NCBI GenBank assembly: GCA_017545865.1
Contig: JAFWXO010000008.1
Location: 1-64,000 of the forward strand
DNA: 64,000 nucleotides
DNA from: Clostridia bacterium
Lineage (GTDB): Bacteria > Bacillota > Clostridia > Christensenellales > Borkfalkiaceae
Direction of reading: 5' to 3'
Shown here: positions 15,973-24,394 of the stretch, piece by piece
How the letters are laid out: each line of letters begins with the position of its first letter
Position numbering within the stretch: the first letter of the stretch is position 1
Position numbers and translations under genes: made by a program
Notes under the pieces: generated by a model
Databases searched by the model: none
The model's input: the letters and a program-made list of their open reading frames with translations, nothing else
What the model was told of the DNA's origin: nothing

Positions 15973-17006
15973 AATTTCCAACCGAGTTTATCAATTTCTT
16001 CTTTAATTGTATCCCAAACGATATCTTTGCACCACCAGTGACCCATATCGGTAGTAACCAAACGACAATTATCCTTAACACCTTCTTTTTCGTAAACGGC
16101 TTTTACCGTTTCGTAAGACTTCTCAACGCCCGATAACGGGAATAAGTAATCTTTACCGCCCGTAACGATTGCCAAAGGTCTTGGAGCGATAAGGCAAGAT
16201 AAATCTTCCATTTCAAAATATTTGAGCGCTCCCGGAATAATGTTGCAAGGACAGTGGTAAACGTTCATAATCGAAGTTTCATACGAACAGAACGCGCAAC
16301 TTGGAACGGAAAGTTTAATTCTCTCGTCTAAGCACGCCGCGTAAAAACTCATCGTTCCACCGCCACTGTTACCAGTGATTAAAATCTTATCAAGGTCACA
16401 ATACTTATCAAAATACGAAAGCGCGTCAATCGCCTTTGAAACGTCCCACATTCTTTCGCCGATAATCGTTCTGCCAAGTTCTAAAGACATCATTGATAAG
16501 AAAGCGCACATTCTAAGATTGCACGGTTCGTGAATTTTAGTTTTTCTTTCACCCATGGCGCGTTGTTCAATAGCAAGCGCTACGAAACCTTGCTTAACCG
16601 CTTGAACGGCAAAGTCGCCACGGGTAATGTACGCTTCGTCACCTTCGTATTTTGCAACGCCTATGGAGTTATGAAAACCTGAAGCATGGCCTTGCAAAGT
16701 GATTGCAACGGGGCGCTTTTTTTCTTCGCCACTTGGAACGAGCAAGTAACACGGAACGAACGAACCTATTTCACTTTCAAATACGAAACGGATACGCTTA
16801 TAACCGTCACACTCCACTTCTTCTTCAACGGTAACGTTTATAGGGGAAGCGTTTTCTTTGATTGCGCTAATACCAACGATTTCAAGGAATTTTTCTCTAA
16901 TATCGTTTTTCCACTTAGCGTAATCGTTATCTTTATTAAACGCTAATTCGTGGTTTTGGGTTTTAACTAGGGTTTTATGGCATAAATCGCCGTTAATTTC
17001 TATCAT
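15969..17006 (-). CDS. Acetyl xylan esterase-like alpha/beta hydrolase, copy 1
   Basis: The 345-residue paralogue of the downstream gene, alike over the whole length, from MIEINGDLCHKTL to the C-terminal GWKL. The nucleophile motif is ITGNSGGGTMSFYAA, with acid loop VTGGKDYLFP and histidine in TTDMGHWWCK. Both copies share LAIEQRAMGER-type and GRTxxxERMWDVSKAIDALS segments. A GGAG ribosome site precedes the ATG. It is the first gene of the three-gene unit that ends with the CapA-like protein. The pair may act on acylated sugars. Confidence 0.85.
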   Translation of the reverse strand: MIEINGDLCHKTLVKTQNHELAFNKDNDYAKWKNDIREKFLEIVGISAIKENASPINVTVEEEVECDGYKRIRFVFESEIGSFVPCYLLVPSGEEKKRPVAITLQGHASGFHNSIGVAKYEGDEAYITRGDFAVQAVKQGFVALAIEQRAMGERKTKIHEPCNLRMCAFLSMMSLELGRTIIGERMWDVSKAIDALSYFDKYCDLDKILITGNSGGGTMSFYAACLDERIKLSVPSCAFCSYETSIMNVYHCPCNIIPGALKYFEMEDLSCLIAPRPLAIVTGGKDYLFPLSGVEKSYETVKAVYEKEGVKDNCRLVTTDMGHWWCKDIVWDTIKEEIDKLGWKL

Positions 17007-17044
17007 TTTAAATCTCCTAAGTTAGTAGTTTTAAACTTAAAATA

Positions 17045-17073
17045 AGTTTAACAAAAAATAATACCCGTGTCAA
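17045..17073 (-). promoter_or_regulatory. Promoter of the esterase-capA unit
   Basis: TTGACA (17073-17068), 17 bases, TAAACT (17050-17045). The -35 box lies inside the 3' arm of the lplA terminator stem. Confidence 0.75.
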
Positions 17074-17098
17074 TAGCAAACTTGCATTTAACACGGGT
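17051..17098 (-). terminator. Terminator of the 2-oxoacid dehydrogenase operon
   Basis: An 8-bp GC-rich stem (17098-17091 with 17070-17063) with a 20-base loop, followed by ATTATTTTTTG on the minus strand. Confidence 0.7.
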
Positions 17099-17125
17099 TT
17101 TGTTTATACTTTTTTTCAAGTGGGT

Positions 17126-18103
17126 TTAAGATTTTATCAACGCTAAAAATTCTTCGTTTTTCATACCTAAAATATAATCGCCAACGTTATGGTTTTCTAA
17201 GATGTTTTTAAGTGACGATAACGGCGCGTTATCAAAGAGTTTTTCAAAATGGCAAACGGGCAAAAGTTCAAAGAAATCACCCGTGATTTTCAAAGATAAA
17301 ATCTCATTATTTTTCATATTCAAATTAAGTTCAACGTTGCCAAAGTCATAGCGTTTTTTCTTAACCGTTTGGTATTTTGACAAATAGTCTTTTTCGGGAT
17401 ATAACCACCCTATTGACTTATTTCTTTGCTCTAACCAAGTTATTTTTTCATTTGGCTCAACGAAGAAAATTTCCGCTTTTAATTCGCTTATTATAAAGGC
17501 TGAAAGATAGGCTAAAAAATCTTCAATTTGCATATCTTTTGAAATAACTTCGCTTAGGTTTTGAACTCTTGATTTTACCGATTTTACCGCCTTTGAAAGA
17601 AGTTTATCTTGGCTTACGTTAAGCGCGCTTTCAATAGCGTTTAAATCGCTTGAAAAAAGGAGCGTTCCGTGGTGTAAAACCCTATCGCCAACCCTATGTT
17701 GAGCGCTACCCGATATTTTTTTACCGCTATCCAAAACCAAATCGTTTCTACCTGATAAAGTAGCGTTAATACCTAGCGATTTTAACGCCTTTATTACGGG
17801 GCTTGCATAAGACAAAAAGTCAATACCTTCAGTTTTTGCTTTTGGTATAATAACGGAATAATTAACGTTGCCTTCGTCGTGATAAACTGCGCCACCGCCC
17901 GTTATTCTACGAGCAAGTTTAACGTTGTTTTTATCTAAGTAATCGGCGTTAATTTCGGCAAAAGCATTTTGATTTTTGCCTATAACGACCGTGGGGGAAT
18001 TTTGCCACAGCAAAAACACTTCTTCTAAAGAAGTTTCAAACAAATATTCTTCGACGGCTAAATTATAATAAACGTCGGTTGAGTCAAGCAGGCAAAATTT
18101 CAT
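17126..18103 (-). CDS. lplA: Lipoate-protein ligase A
   Basis: The 325-residue enzyme activates free lipoate and attaches it to a lysine of lipoyl domains. Family marks are the RRITGGGAVYHDEGNVNYS lipoyl-AMP loop at about 69-88 and SGSAQHRVGDRVLHHGTLLF at about 134-153, plus the C-terminal accessory domain. It is last in the operon that encodes the E2 lipoyl protein, so its target is clear. A hairpin terminator sits between it and the E1 gene, so its expression is probably lower. The ribosome site is poor. Confidence 0.94.
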   Translation of the reverse strand: MKFCLLDSTDVYYNLAVEEYLFETSLEEVFLLWQNSPTVVIGKNQNAFAEINADYLDKNNVKLARRITGGGAVYHDEGNVNYSVIIPKAKTEGIDFLSYASPVIKALKSLGINATLSGRNDLVLDSGKKISGSAQHRVGDRVLHHGTLLFSSDLNAIESALNVSQDKLLSKAVKSVKSRVQNLSEVISKDMQIEDFLAYLSAFIISELKAEIFFVEPNEKITWLEQRNKSIGWLYPEKDYLSKYQTVKKKRYDFGNVELNLNMKNNEILSLKITGDFFELLPVCHFEKLFDNAPLSSLKNILENHNVGDYILGMKNEEFLALIKS

Positions 18104-18108
18104 AATCT

Positions 18109-18143
18109 TTTTTTAAAAACGGGAGCGTTTTCGCGCTCCCGTT
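18109..18143 (-). terminator. Terminator between E1 and lplA
   Basis: A 10-bp GC-rich stem (18143-18134 with 18127-18118) and a T run on the minus strand. As lplA follows with no clear promoter, it is probably leaky. Confidence 0.75.
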
Positions 18144-18151
18144 AAGTTATT

Positions 18152-20638
18152 TTATAAACCTTTCTTAGATCTATCAATCTTTTCAATATCGGTAAAGTTC
18201 GTGGTGGGAACGTGACCTGGGAGTGGCATAATCTTTTCGTGAAGCGCGTCAATAATCCAGTCAGGTTGCGGGAAGAAACTCTTTTCAAGTTCGAAAGCAG
18301 GAGTGATCCAGTTTCTTGATCCAACAACAACGGCAGGGCCGTCAAGATAATCAAAGCACATTTCAGTGATGTTAGAAGCCATATCTCTCATTACCGAACC
18401 ACGTTCGCACGCATCGCCAACGAAGATAACCTTACCAGTTTTCTTAACCGATTCGATAACCTTTTCATAGTTGAAGGGAACGATAGAACGAGTATCGATA
18501 ATTTCGGCGGAAACACCGTATTTTTCTTGTAAGATTTTAGCCGCTTCAAGCGCTCTATATAATACCGCGCCGATAGTTACGATAGTAACGTCGCTACCCT
18601 TTCTCTTAATATCGGGTTCTCCGAACGGAATTTCATAGTGACCTTCGGGTACGCCGTCAGGTAAGAATTCTTCGCCGATACCGTAAATTCTTTGAGATTC
18701 AAAGAATACAACGGGGTCAGTTCCTTCTAATGCGGAAGTCATTAAACCCTTAGCGTCAGACGGGGTTGACGGGAACACAACTTTAAGACCGGGGATATGA
18801 GCGCAAAGCGCAGTCCAGTCTTGAGAGTGTTGAGCGCCGTATTTAGAGCCAACGGAAACTCTTAAGATGATGGGCATTTTCAAAATACCTGCGCTCATCG
18901 CTTGCCATTTAGCCATTTGGTTGAAGATTTCGTCGCCTGCGCAACCGATAAAGTCAGCATACATAAGTTCAACGATTGCTCTACCACCGCACATTGCGTA
19001 ACCTACCGCAGAGCCAACGATTGCTGATTCGGAAATGGGCGAGTTGAAGAATCTGTGATAAGGAACGGCTTCAGTCATCTTCTTGTAAACACCGAAAGCG
19101 CCACCCCAGTCACGATTATCTTCACCGTAAGCAATTAAGGTCGGGTCTTCATAGAACTTATCAATGATAGGTTCAAATAAACCGTCGCAAATATTATACA
19201 TCTTCATCTTGGATACGGGCTTGCCGTTTGCATCCTTAGAAGTTCTAACTTTGCCCTTAATTTCTTTAACACGGGGGCATTCTTCCTTAGGCATAAGCAT
19301 ATCGGGTTCGCGAGTGGTATCCATGCTCTTAATCTTTTGGTTGCTAAACATAATGGAAGAAATAGCGTCGGGTTCTTTATTTAAGTCCATACGCGGAGAA
19401 ATTTCATCGTTGATAGCAAGCTTCATAATTTCAGTCATGCGCTTAACGATATTTTCCTTAATAGCGTCAAATTCTTCAAGTTTTGCAACGCCACCCATAA
19501 CGAGTTTAGCCTTGTATGCTTCGATAGGATCTGCATTTTTCCACGCTTCGATTTCTTCGGCAGTTCTGTAAGTTGACGAGTCAGACGGAGAGTGACCGGA
19601 TACACGATAGGTAACAACGTCTAAAAGCGCAGGGCCTTTGCCTTCAAGAAGGAGTTTCTTCTTTCTAGTAACGGCATCGATAACCGCTAAAGGATCGTAA
19701 CCGTTAACGCGTTCAGCGTGCATTTGTTCGGGGTTGAAACCAGCGCCCAGACGAGCAACCATATCGTAACCCATAGTTTCGCCACGAGTTTGACCGCCCA
19801 TACCGTAGTGGTTGTTGAACACGTTGAATAAAATGGGAAGACCGCCGTTTTCATACTTACCGTCCATACCCCAAAGTTTAGTGATTTGGTCCATAGACGC
19901 AAAGTTCATTGATTCTAAAACAGGGCCACGACCGGTAGCGCCGTCACCAAAGTTAGAAACGATAATACCGGGTTTGTGGTTAGAACGCTTGTAGAGCGCA
20001 GCGCCGAGGGCGATAGGACCGGAAGCGCCTACGATAGCGTTGTTGGGCATTAAGCCGAACGGAATAAAGAAAGCGTGCATTGAACCGCCAAGACCACGGT
20101 TAAAGCCAGTTTTTCTTGCGAAAATTTCAGCAAGAGCGCCGTAGAGAAGGAAGTTGATTGCAAGTTCTTTAACGTTACCGCCAGCGTTCATGTGTTTTTC
20201 AACAACGTTTAAAACTGAGCCGTCTAAGAACTCTTTCATAATATCGTAAAGTTCTTTATCATCAAGTTTTTCAATAGACGATAAGCCCTTTGCTAAGATT
20301 TCACCGTGAGAACGGTGAGAACCGAACGATAAGTCGTTAATATCTAAGCAGTACGCTTCGCCGACAGCCGATGCTTCTTGACCGATAGATAAGTGAGCAG
20401 GACCGGGGTTATTGTATTGAACGCCGTTATATTCACTCTTGGTTTTAACTTCGTTAAGCATAGTTTCGAATTCACGGATAATAGCCATATCACGATAAAT
20501 TCTAAGCATATCTTGTTTAGAGTAGATTTTTAATTCTTCTTTTAAGGTTTTATTGTATTGACAAACGGGAATATCGTCAAATTTAATATAACCTGCTTCA
20601 AAGGCTTTCGCCGGATCAACGTATTGACTTTTAGGCAT
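18152..20638 (-). CDS. 2-oxoacid dehydrogenase E1, fused alpha and beta subunits
   Basis: An 828-residue thiamine-diphosphate decarboxylase, normally two chains. The alpha part (about 1-430) has the TPP motif GDGATGRGPVLES...FNNHYGMG. The beta part (about 485-828) has YGEDNRDWGGAFGV, SESAIVGSAVGYA, and a C-terminal transketolase-like domain (VTIVTIGAVLYRALEAA). Whether the substrate is pyruvate, a branched-chain keto acid or acetoin cannot be decided. It follows E2 and E3 in one operon, separated from E3 by a structured repeat. An AAGGAG site precedes the ATG. Confidence 0.93.
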   Translation of the reverse strand: MPKSQYVDPAKAFEAGYIKFDDIPVCQYNKTLKEELKIYSKQDMLRIYRDMAIIREFETMLNEVKTKSEYNGVQYNNPGPAHLSIGQEASAVGEAYCLDINDLSFGSHRSHGEILAKGLSSIEKLDDKELYDIMKEFLDGSVLNVVEKHMNAGGNVKELAINFLLYGALAEIFARKTGFNRGLGGSMHAFFIPFGLMPNNAIVGASGPIALGAALYKRSNHKPGIIVSNFGDGATGRGPVLESMNFASMDQITKLWGMDGKYENGGLPILFNVFNNHYGMGGQTRGETMGYDMVARLGAGFNPEQMHAERVNGYDPLAVIDAVTRKKKLLLEGKGPALLDVVTYRVSGHSPSDSSTYRTAEEIEAWKNADPIEAYKAKLVMGGVAKLEEFDAIKENIVKRMTEIMKLAINDEISPRMDLNKEPDAISSIMFSNQKIKSMDTTREPDMLMPKEECPRVKEIKGKVRTSKDANGKPVSKMKMYNICDGLFEPIIDKFYEDPTLIAYGEDNRDWGGAFGVYKKMTEAVPYHRFFNSPISESAIVGSAVGYAMCGGRAIVELMYADFIGCAGDEIFNQMAKWQAMSAGILKMPIILRVSVGSKYGAQHSQDWTALCAHIPGLKVVFPSTPSDAKGLMTSALEGTDPVVFFESQRIYGIGEEFLPDGVPEGHYEIPFGEPDIKRKGSDVTIVTIGAVLYRALEAAKILQEKYGVSAEIIDTRSIVPFNYEKVIESVKKTGKVIFVGDACERGSVMRDMASNITEMCFDYLDGPAVVVGSRNWITPAFELEKSFFPQPDWIIDALHEKIMPLPGHVPTTNFTDIEKIDRSKKGL

Positions 20639-20693
20639 AATTTAACTCCTTTTATATATGAAAATTGATTTTTATTTTGTTTTTTAATTTGAA

Positions 20694-20822
20694 CCATTTA
20701 AGACGTTAGAAACAAGCAAGACAAGGCTCGCGAAGTTTACGGGGCGATTACGACTAACCTTGTTGGTTGTCGTAAGTGCAACGGCTTGACAGTAAACGCA
20801 GTATTGCGCCGTTTATAACGGA
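20694..20822 (-). repeat. Structured 3'-end repeat, copy B (between E3 and E1)
   Basis: The element begins near 20694 and ends at the stop codon of the E3 gene. Positions 20707-20735 are identical to 32543-32571, and 20794-20817 to 32624-32647. Between these constant ends the middle is different but keeps paired arms: GTTTAC (20735-20740) with GTAAAC (20792-20797), and an inner ACGAC-T-AACC / GGTT-GTCGT hairpin. It lies inside the operon. Confidence 0.85.
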
Positions 20823-22184
20823 TTAAATCATAAACATGGTTTCGCGAATAACTTCACAAACAGTCGGATGCGGGAACACGAGTTTTTGAACGTCTGCCAC
20901 GCGCATTTCGGTTTCAACCATCATAGCAGCGCCGTAAATCATTTCAGATGCGTAAGAGCCGATAATGTGAAGACCTAAAATGTTGTTATGCTTTTTATCG
21001 GTGATAACTTTAACAACACCGTTACCGCCTTCGTTTTCAGCAACGTAACGACCGCTATATTTTAAGGTTACAGTTTGAATATTAACGTCTAACCCCTTTT
21101 GCTTTGCCGATTCTTCAGTTTCGCCAACGCAAGCAACTTCGGGGTTAGTATAGATAACGGAAGGAATTGAATTATAGTTAATTCTATCTTTCTTACCTAA
21201 AATGTTGTTGATGCAAACTTCGCCTTCACGGTAAGCGGTGTGAGCGAGCATTGATTTGCCGTTAACGTCACCCGCAGCCCAAACGCCGGGAACGTTGGTT
21301 TTGCCAAATTCGTTAGTAACGATTGCTCCTCTTTCAAGCTTAACGCCGATATTTTCTAAACCGATGCCTTGAGTTCTTGCCCTTCTACCGATAGAAACGA
21401 GCGCGTAATCACTCTTGATAACGCTAACCTTACCGTCTTTTTCGAAAGATACGGAATTATCTTTGATAGAAGTTACTTTTGCGCCGAGAATAAATTCAAC
21501 GCCACGAGCAGCGTATTCTTTTTGGAGCATAGTGGAAATTTCTCTATCAACAGGGCCTGCAATATTGTTCATCATTTCAACAACGTAAACCTTAGAGCCA
21601 ACGCTATTGAAATAAGACGCCATTTCAAGACCGATAACACCACCGCCAACGATAACGATATCCTTGGGGATAGCCTTTAAATCTAAAACTTCACGGTTAG
21701 TGAGCGCATAACCAGATTTTAAAGAGTCCGAAAGACCGTCAATCGGGGGAAGCGCAGGGTTTGAACCCGTGCAAACAAGAAGTTGTTTACCAACGAATTC
21801 CTTTTCGCCTGCAGTTACTACGAAACCTTCAGCGTTTCTTTCTTTGATAACGGCTTGAGCGTAAACAACGTCAACTTTAGCTTTTTTAAGTTTAGCGCCA
21901 ACACCTGAAACGAGTTGTTTGATAACCTTGTTTTTTCTTTCAACAACGAAAGCGTGGTCGATTGACGGGTTTTCAAACTTAACGCCGTAATCTGCGCTAT
22001 GTTTAGCGTAATCGTAAATTTTAGCCGAGTATAAAAGAGTTTTAGTAGGAACGCAACCTTCGTTTAAGCAAACGCCACCGAGCGCTCTTTCTTCAATAAC
22101 GAGTGTTTTAAGACCTGCATGACCAGCGTGATCAGCAGCGTTATAACCAGCAGGACCGCCACCCAAAATAATTAAATCGTACAT
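20823..22184 (-). CDS. lpdA: Dihydrolipoyl dehydrogenase (E3)
   Basis: The 453-residue flavoprotein reoxidises the dihydrolipoyl arm with NAD+. FAD site GGGPAGYNAADHAG at 8-21, redox disulfide in GGVCLNEGCVPTK at about 36-48, NAD site VGGGVIGLEMASYF, and the C-terminal FPHPTVCEVIRE with the active histidine. It lacks its own lipoyl domain. It lies 11 bases after E2. Its last codon ATT and TAA form the end of the adjoining repeat B. Confidence 0.96.
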   Translation of the reverse strand: MYDLIILGGGPAGYNAADHAGHAGLKTLVIEERALGGVCLNEGCVPTKTLLYSAKIYDYAKHSADYGVKFENPSIDHAFVVERKNKVIKQLVSGVGAKLKKAKVDVVYAQAVIKERNAEGFVVTAGEKEFVGKQLLVCTGSNPALPPIDGLSDSLKSGYALTNREVLDLKAIPKDIVIVGGGVIGLEMASYFNSVGSKVYVVEMMNNIAGPVDREISTMLQKEYAARGVEFILGAKVTSIKDNSVSFEKDGKVSVIKSDYALVSIGRRARTQGIGLENIGVKLERGAIVTNEFGKTNVPGVWAAGDVNGKSMLAHTAYREGEVCINNILGKKDRINYNSIPSVIYTNPEVACVGETEESAKQKGLDVNIQTVTLKYSGRYVAENEGGNGVVKVITDKKHNNILGLHIIGSYASEMIYGAAMMVETEMRVADVQKLVFPHPTVCEVIRETMFMI

Positions 22185-22195
22185 TTTATATCTCC

Positions 22196-23518
22196 TTACT
22201 TAGCAAGTAATAAGTCAAAGTTTTCAAGCGCAAAGCAAACGTCTTTTAAGAATCTTGCTGCGGGCGCGCCGTCAAGCGCTCTGTGATCGAACGTTAAAGA
22301 TAAACCCATAGCAGGATAGAACACGTCAACACCGTTTACTTGTTTTACTCTACGAGTGATGGTGCAAACGCCTAAGATTGCAGTTTGCGGTGGGTTGATA
22401 ACGGGAGTGAAAGATTCAACGCCAAGCGAACCAAGGTTGGTAACTGTGAAGGACGCGCCCTTTAATAAATCGGGGTTGATCTTACCGCTTTGCGCGTCTT
22501 TAATAACTGCTTTTGCAGCGATTGACATTTCGTTTAAAGAAAGTTTATCCGCGTTAAATACGGTGGGAACGAGCAATCCCCTTTCAGTATCAACGGCAAC
22601 GCCTAAGTGAACGGAACTAAAGTATCTCATCTTGTCGTCAAGATAGTGAGCGTTTAAGTCCTTGTGGTTTTTAAGAACTCTTGAAACAGCGTATAATACC
22701 ATATCGTTTAAGGTAATATTATTAAGACCAAGAGTTTCTGCCCCTGCCTTTAAGGAAGCGCGCATTGCTTGAAGTTTAGTCGCGTCAAAAGAAGCGTTAA
22801 GAGTAAGTTGAGCCATGGTAGATAAAGATGCGTGCATAGATTTTGCAATAACTTTTCTAACGTTGGGAAGCTTAACGTCTTCATAATCGTTTTCGGGCGC
22901 GGAAACTGCGGAAACGGCGGGAGCAGCAGGCTTATTAAGGTCACTAAGAACAACCTTGCCGTTAATGCCAGAGCCTTCAACGCTTTCAGTATAACCAGCC
23001 TTTGCAGCGGAAGATACGGTTAAGCCCATATCAACGAGTTTTTGAACGTCACGCTCAATAATTCTACCGTTAGGACCGGTGGGAACTGCCTTTAATAAAT
23101 CGGCGTTAGTTTTTTCCGCTAAAAGCCTTGCTCTTGGAGAAATGGAAGTAACGTCACCAGAAGATGCAACCGCTTGAACGGGTTCTTCAACTTTTGCTTC
23201 AACCTTTTCTTCTACCTTAGTTTCTTGAGCGGGCGCGCTATCTCCTTCAGCCTTGGGAACGAACGCAGAAAAATCTTCCCCATCGTTACCTATAACTAAA
23301 ACGTTTTCAAGACAGGGAACGTCATCCCCTTCTTCTCTAAAAATAGCCAAAATTTTGCCGGAAACGGGAGCAGGTTCGTCAAATGAAGACTTGTCAGTTT
23401 CATAAGAGAACAATACTTCGCCCTTTTCTACCGTATCGCCAACTTTCTTTTGGAAAGCGGTAATAACACAACTTTCTACACTTTGCCCTTGACGGGGCAT
23501 AATTACTACGGTTGCCAT
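22196..23518 (-). CDS. Dihydrolipoamide acyltransferase (E2)
   Basis: The 440-residue core of the complex. A single lipoyl domain fills 1-78, with the lipoylated lysine in ETDKSSF. An Ala/Pro/Glu-rich linker follows. A peripheral subunit-binding domain lies at about 124-165 (SPRARLLAEKTNADL). A further short stretch around 180-200 (ESVEGSGINGKVVLSDL) looks like a partial second binding domain. The catalytic domain spans about 215-440, ending with FDHRALDGAPAARFL (catalytic His and Asp). It is the first gene of the operon, with AAGGAG before the ATG. Confidence 0.94.
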   Translation of the reverse strand: MATVVIMPRQGQSVESCVITAFQKKVGDTVEKGEVLFSYETDKSSFDEPAPVSGKILAIFREEGDDVPCLENVLVIGNDGEDFSAFVPKAEGDSAPAQETKVEEKVEAKVEEPVQAVASSGDVTSISPRARLLAEKTNADLLKAVPTGPNGRIIERDVQKLVDMGLTVSSAAKAGYTESVEGSGINGKVVLSDLNKPAAPAVSAVSAPENDYEDVKLPNVRKVIAKSMHASLSTMAQLTLNASFDATKLQAMRASLKAGAETLGLNNITLNDMVLYAVSRVLKNHKDLNAHYLDDKMRYFSSVHLGVAVDTERGLLVPTVFNADKLSLNEMSIAAKAVIKDAQSGKINPDLLKGASFTVTNLGSLGVESFTPVINPPQTAILGVCTITRRVKQVNGVDVFYPAMGLSLTFDHRALDGAPAARFLKDVCFALENFDLLLAK

Positions 23519-23547
23519 ACATTTCTCCTTAATTATTGAATTTGAAA

Positions 23548-23613
23548 GCGTATTTATACTAAATACGCAAATTTTTACAAGTCTATTTTACAACTTTAAA
23601 ATACCATTGTCAA
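23548..23613 (-). promoter_or_regulatory. Promoter and leader hairpin of the 2-oxoacid dehydrogenase operon
   Basis: TTGACA (23613-23608), 17 bases, TAAAAT (23590-23585). The leader holds a perfect 9-bp hairpin (23568-23560 with 23556-23548) that could be an operator or an mRNA-stabilising stem. Confidence 0.8.
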
Positions 23614-23644
23614 CATAAGTAAATGCTATTTGAAAAATAAAAAA

Positions 23645-23672
23645 ATAAAAAAACGCCCTTTCGAGCGTTTTT
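23645..23672 (-). terminator. Terminator after the anchored SGNH hydrolase
   Basis: AAAACGC pairs with GCGTTTT around a short loop, followed by TTTTTATTTTTT on the minus strand. Confidence 0.75.
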
Positions 23673-23674
23673 GT

Positions 23675-24394
23675 TTAAACTTTGTTTAAAACCTTTTGTA
23701 ATACGGGTTTTATTTGGCTTGATACAACGAGATATCCTTCGTGAGTGAAATGCCCACCGTCAGTGGTAAGCCCTTCGTAAACTTCGCCCGTTTTTTCGTT
23801 AAATAACGGAGTGTAAAGGTCAACGAATTCAAAGCCGTAATTTTCGGCGTATTTTTTAATCTTAACGTTATTGTAGCAAGCGATTTGGTTTTTCCTTCCC
23901 CAATGCTCTCCACCCATAGCGGTAAGCGAGCAAAGAACGATTTTTGTGTTTGGAAGATTATCTTTAAAACCCTTTAAAATATCTTCATAATTATCAAACA
24001 TAGTTTCCATATTGTTAGCGCCTATTAGCATAACCACAACTTTGGGTTTTAAGTCGTAAACGGAAATTTTTAAGCGGTCAATAACTGTATAAGTGGTATC
24101 ACCACCGATACCGCGGTTTGACGTTACGAACTCTGGATAATAAGTTTTAAGATCGCAACCGTCGGTTAAACTATCGCCTAAAAAAGCAACTTCAACTTCG
24201 TAATCACCGTAAAGAGCGTTTTCTTGCTCGTAAATGGTTAGTTTGTTTTGAATATACGCTCTAACGAATTCTTCTTGCTCTTTTTTCTTTTTAGCGTCAG
24301 GGATAATTTTTATAAATAAAATTAAAGAAAACACAATTACCGCAACTAATAAAATGGCGGTTAAAACCATAAATAACTTTTTATTTTTGTTCAT
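23675..24394 (-). CDS. Membrane-anchored SGNH/GDSL hydrolase
   Basis: The 239-residue protein has one N-terminal membrane segment at about 8-30 (LFMVLTAILLVAVIVFSLIL), then an SGNH domain facing the outside. Block I is AFLGDSLTDG, block II has RGIGGDT, block III is LIGANNM, and block V TDGGHFTHEGY keeps Asp and His. It is therefore probably an active extracytoplasmic esterase, perhaps a deacetylase of sugars or lipids. The ATG overlaps the stop of the phosphoesterase gene by four bases. Confidence 0.87.
   Translation of the reverse strand: MNKNKKLFMVLTAILLVAVIVFSLILFIKIIPDAKKKKEQEEFVRAYIQNKLTIYEQENALYGDYEVEVAFLGDSLTDGCDLKTYYPEFVTSNRGIGGDTTYTVIDRLKISVYDLKPKVVVMLIGANNMETMFDNYEDILKGFKDNLPNTKIVLCSLTAMGGEHWGRKNQIACYNNVKIKKYAENYGFEFVDLYTPLFNEKTGEVYEGLTTDGGHFTHEGYLVVSSQIKPVLQKVLNKV

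Noticed and set aside
18152..20638. Frameshift or misread stop joining two E1 genes
   Set aside because: The linker between alpha and beta parts is long and in frame with normal codon use, and such fused E1 proteins are known.
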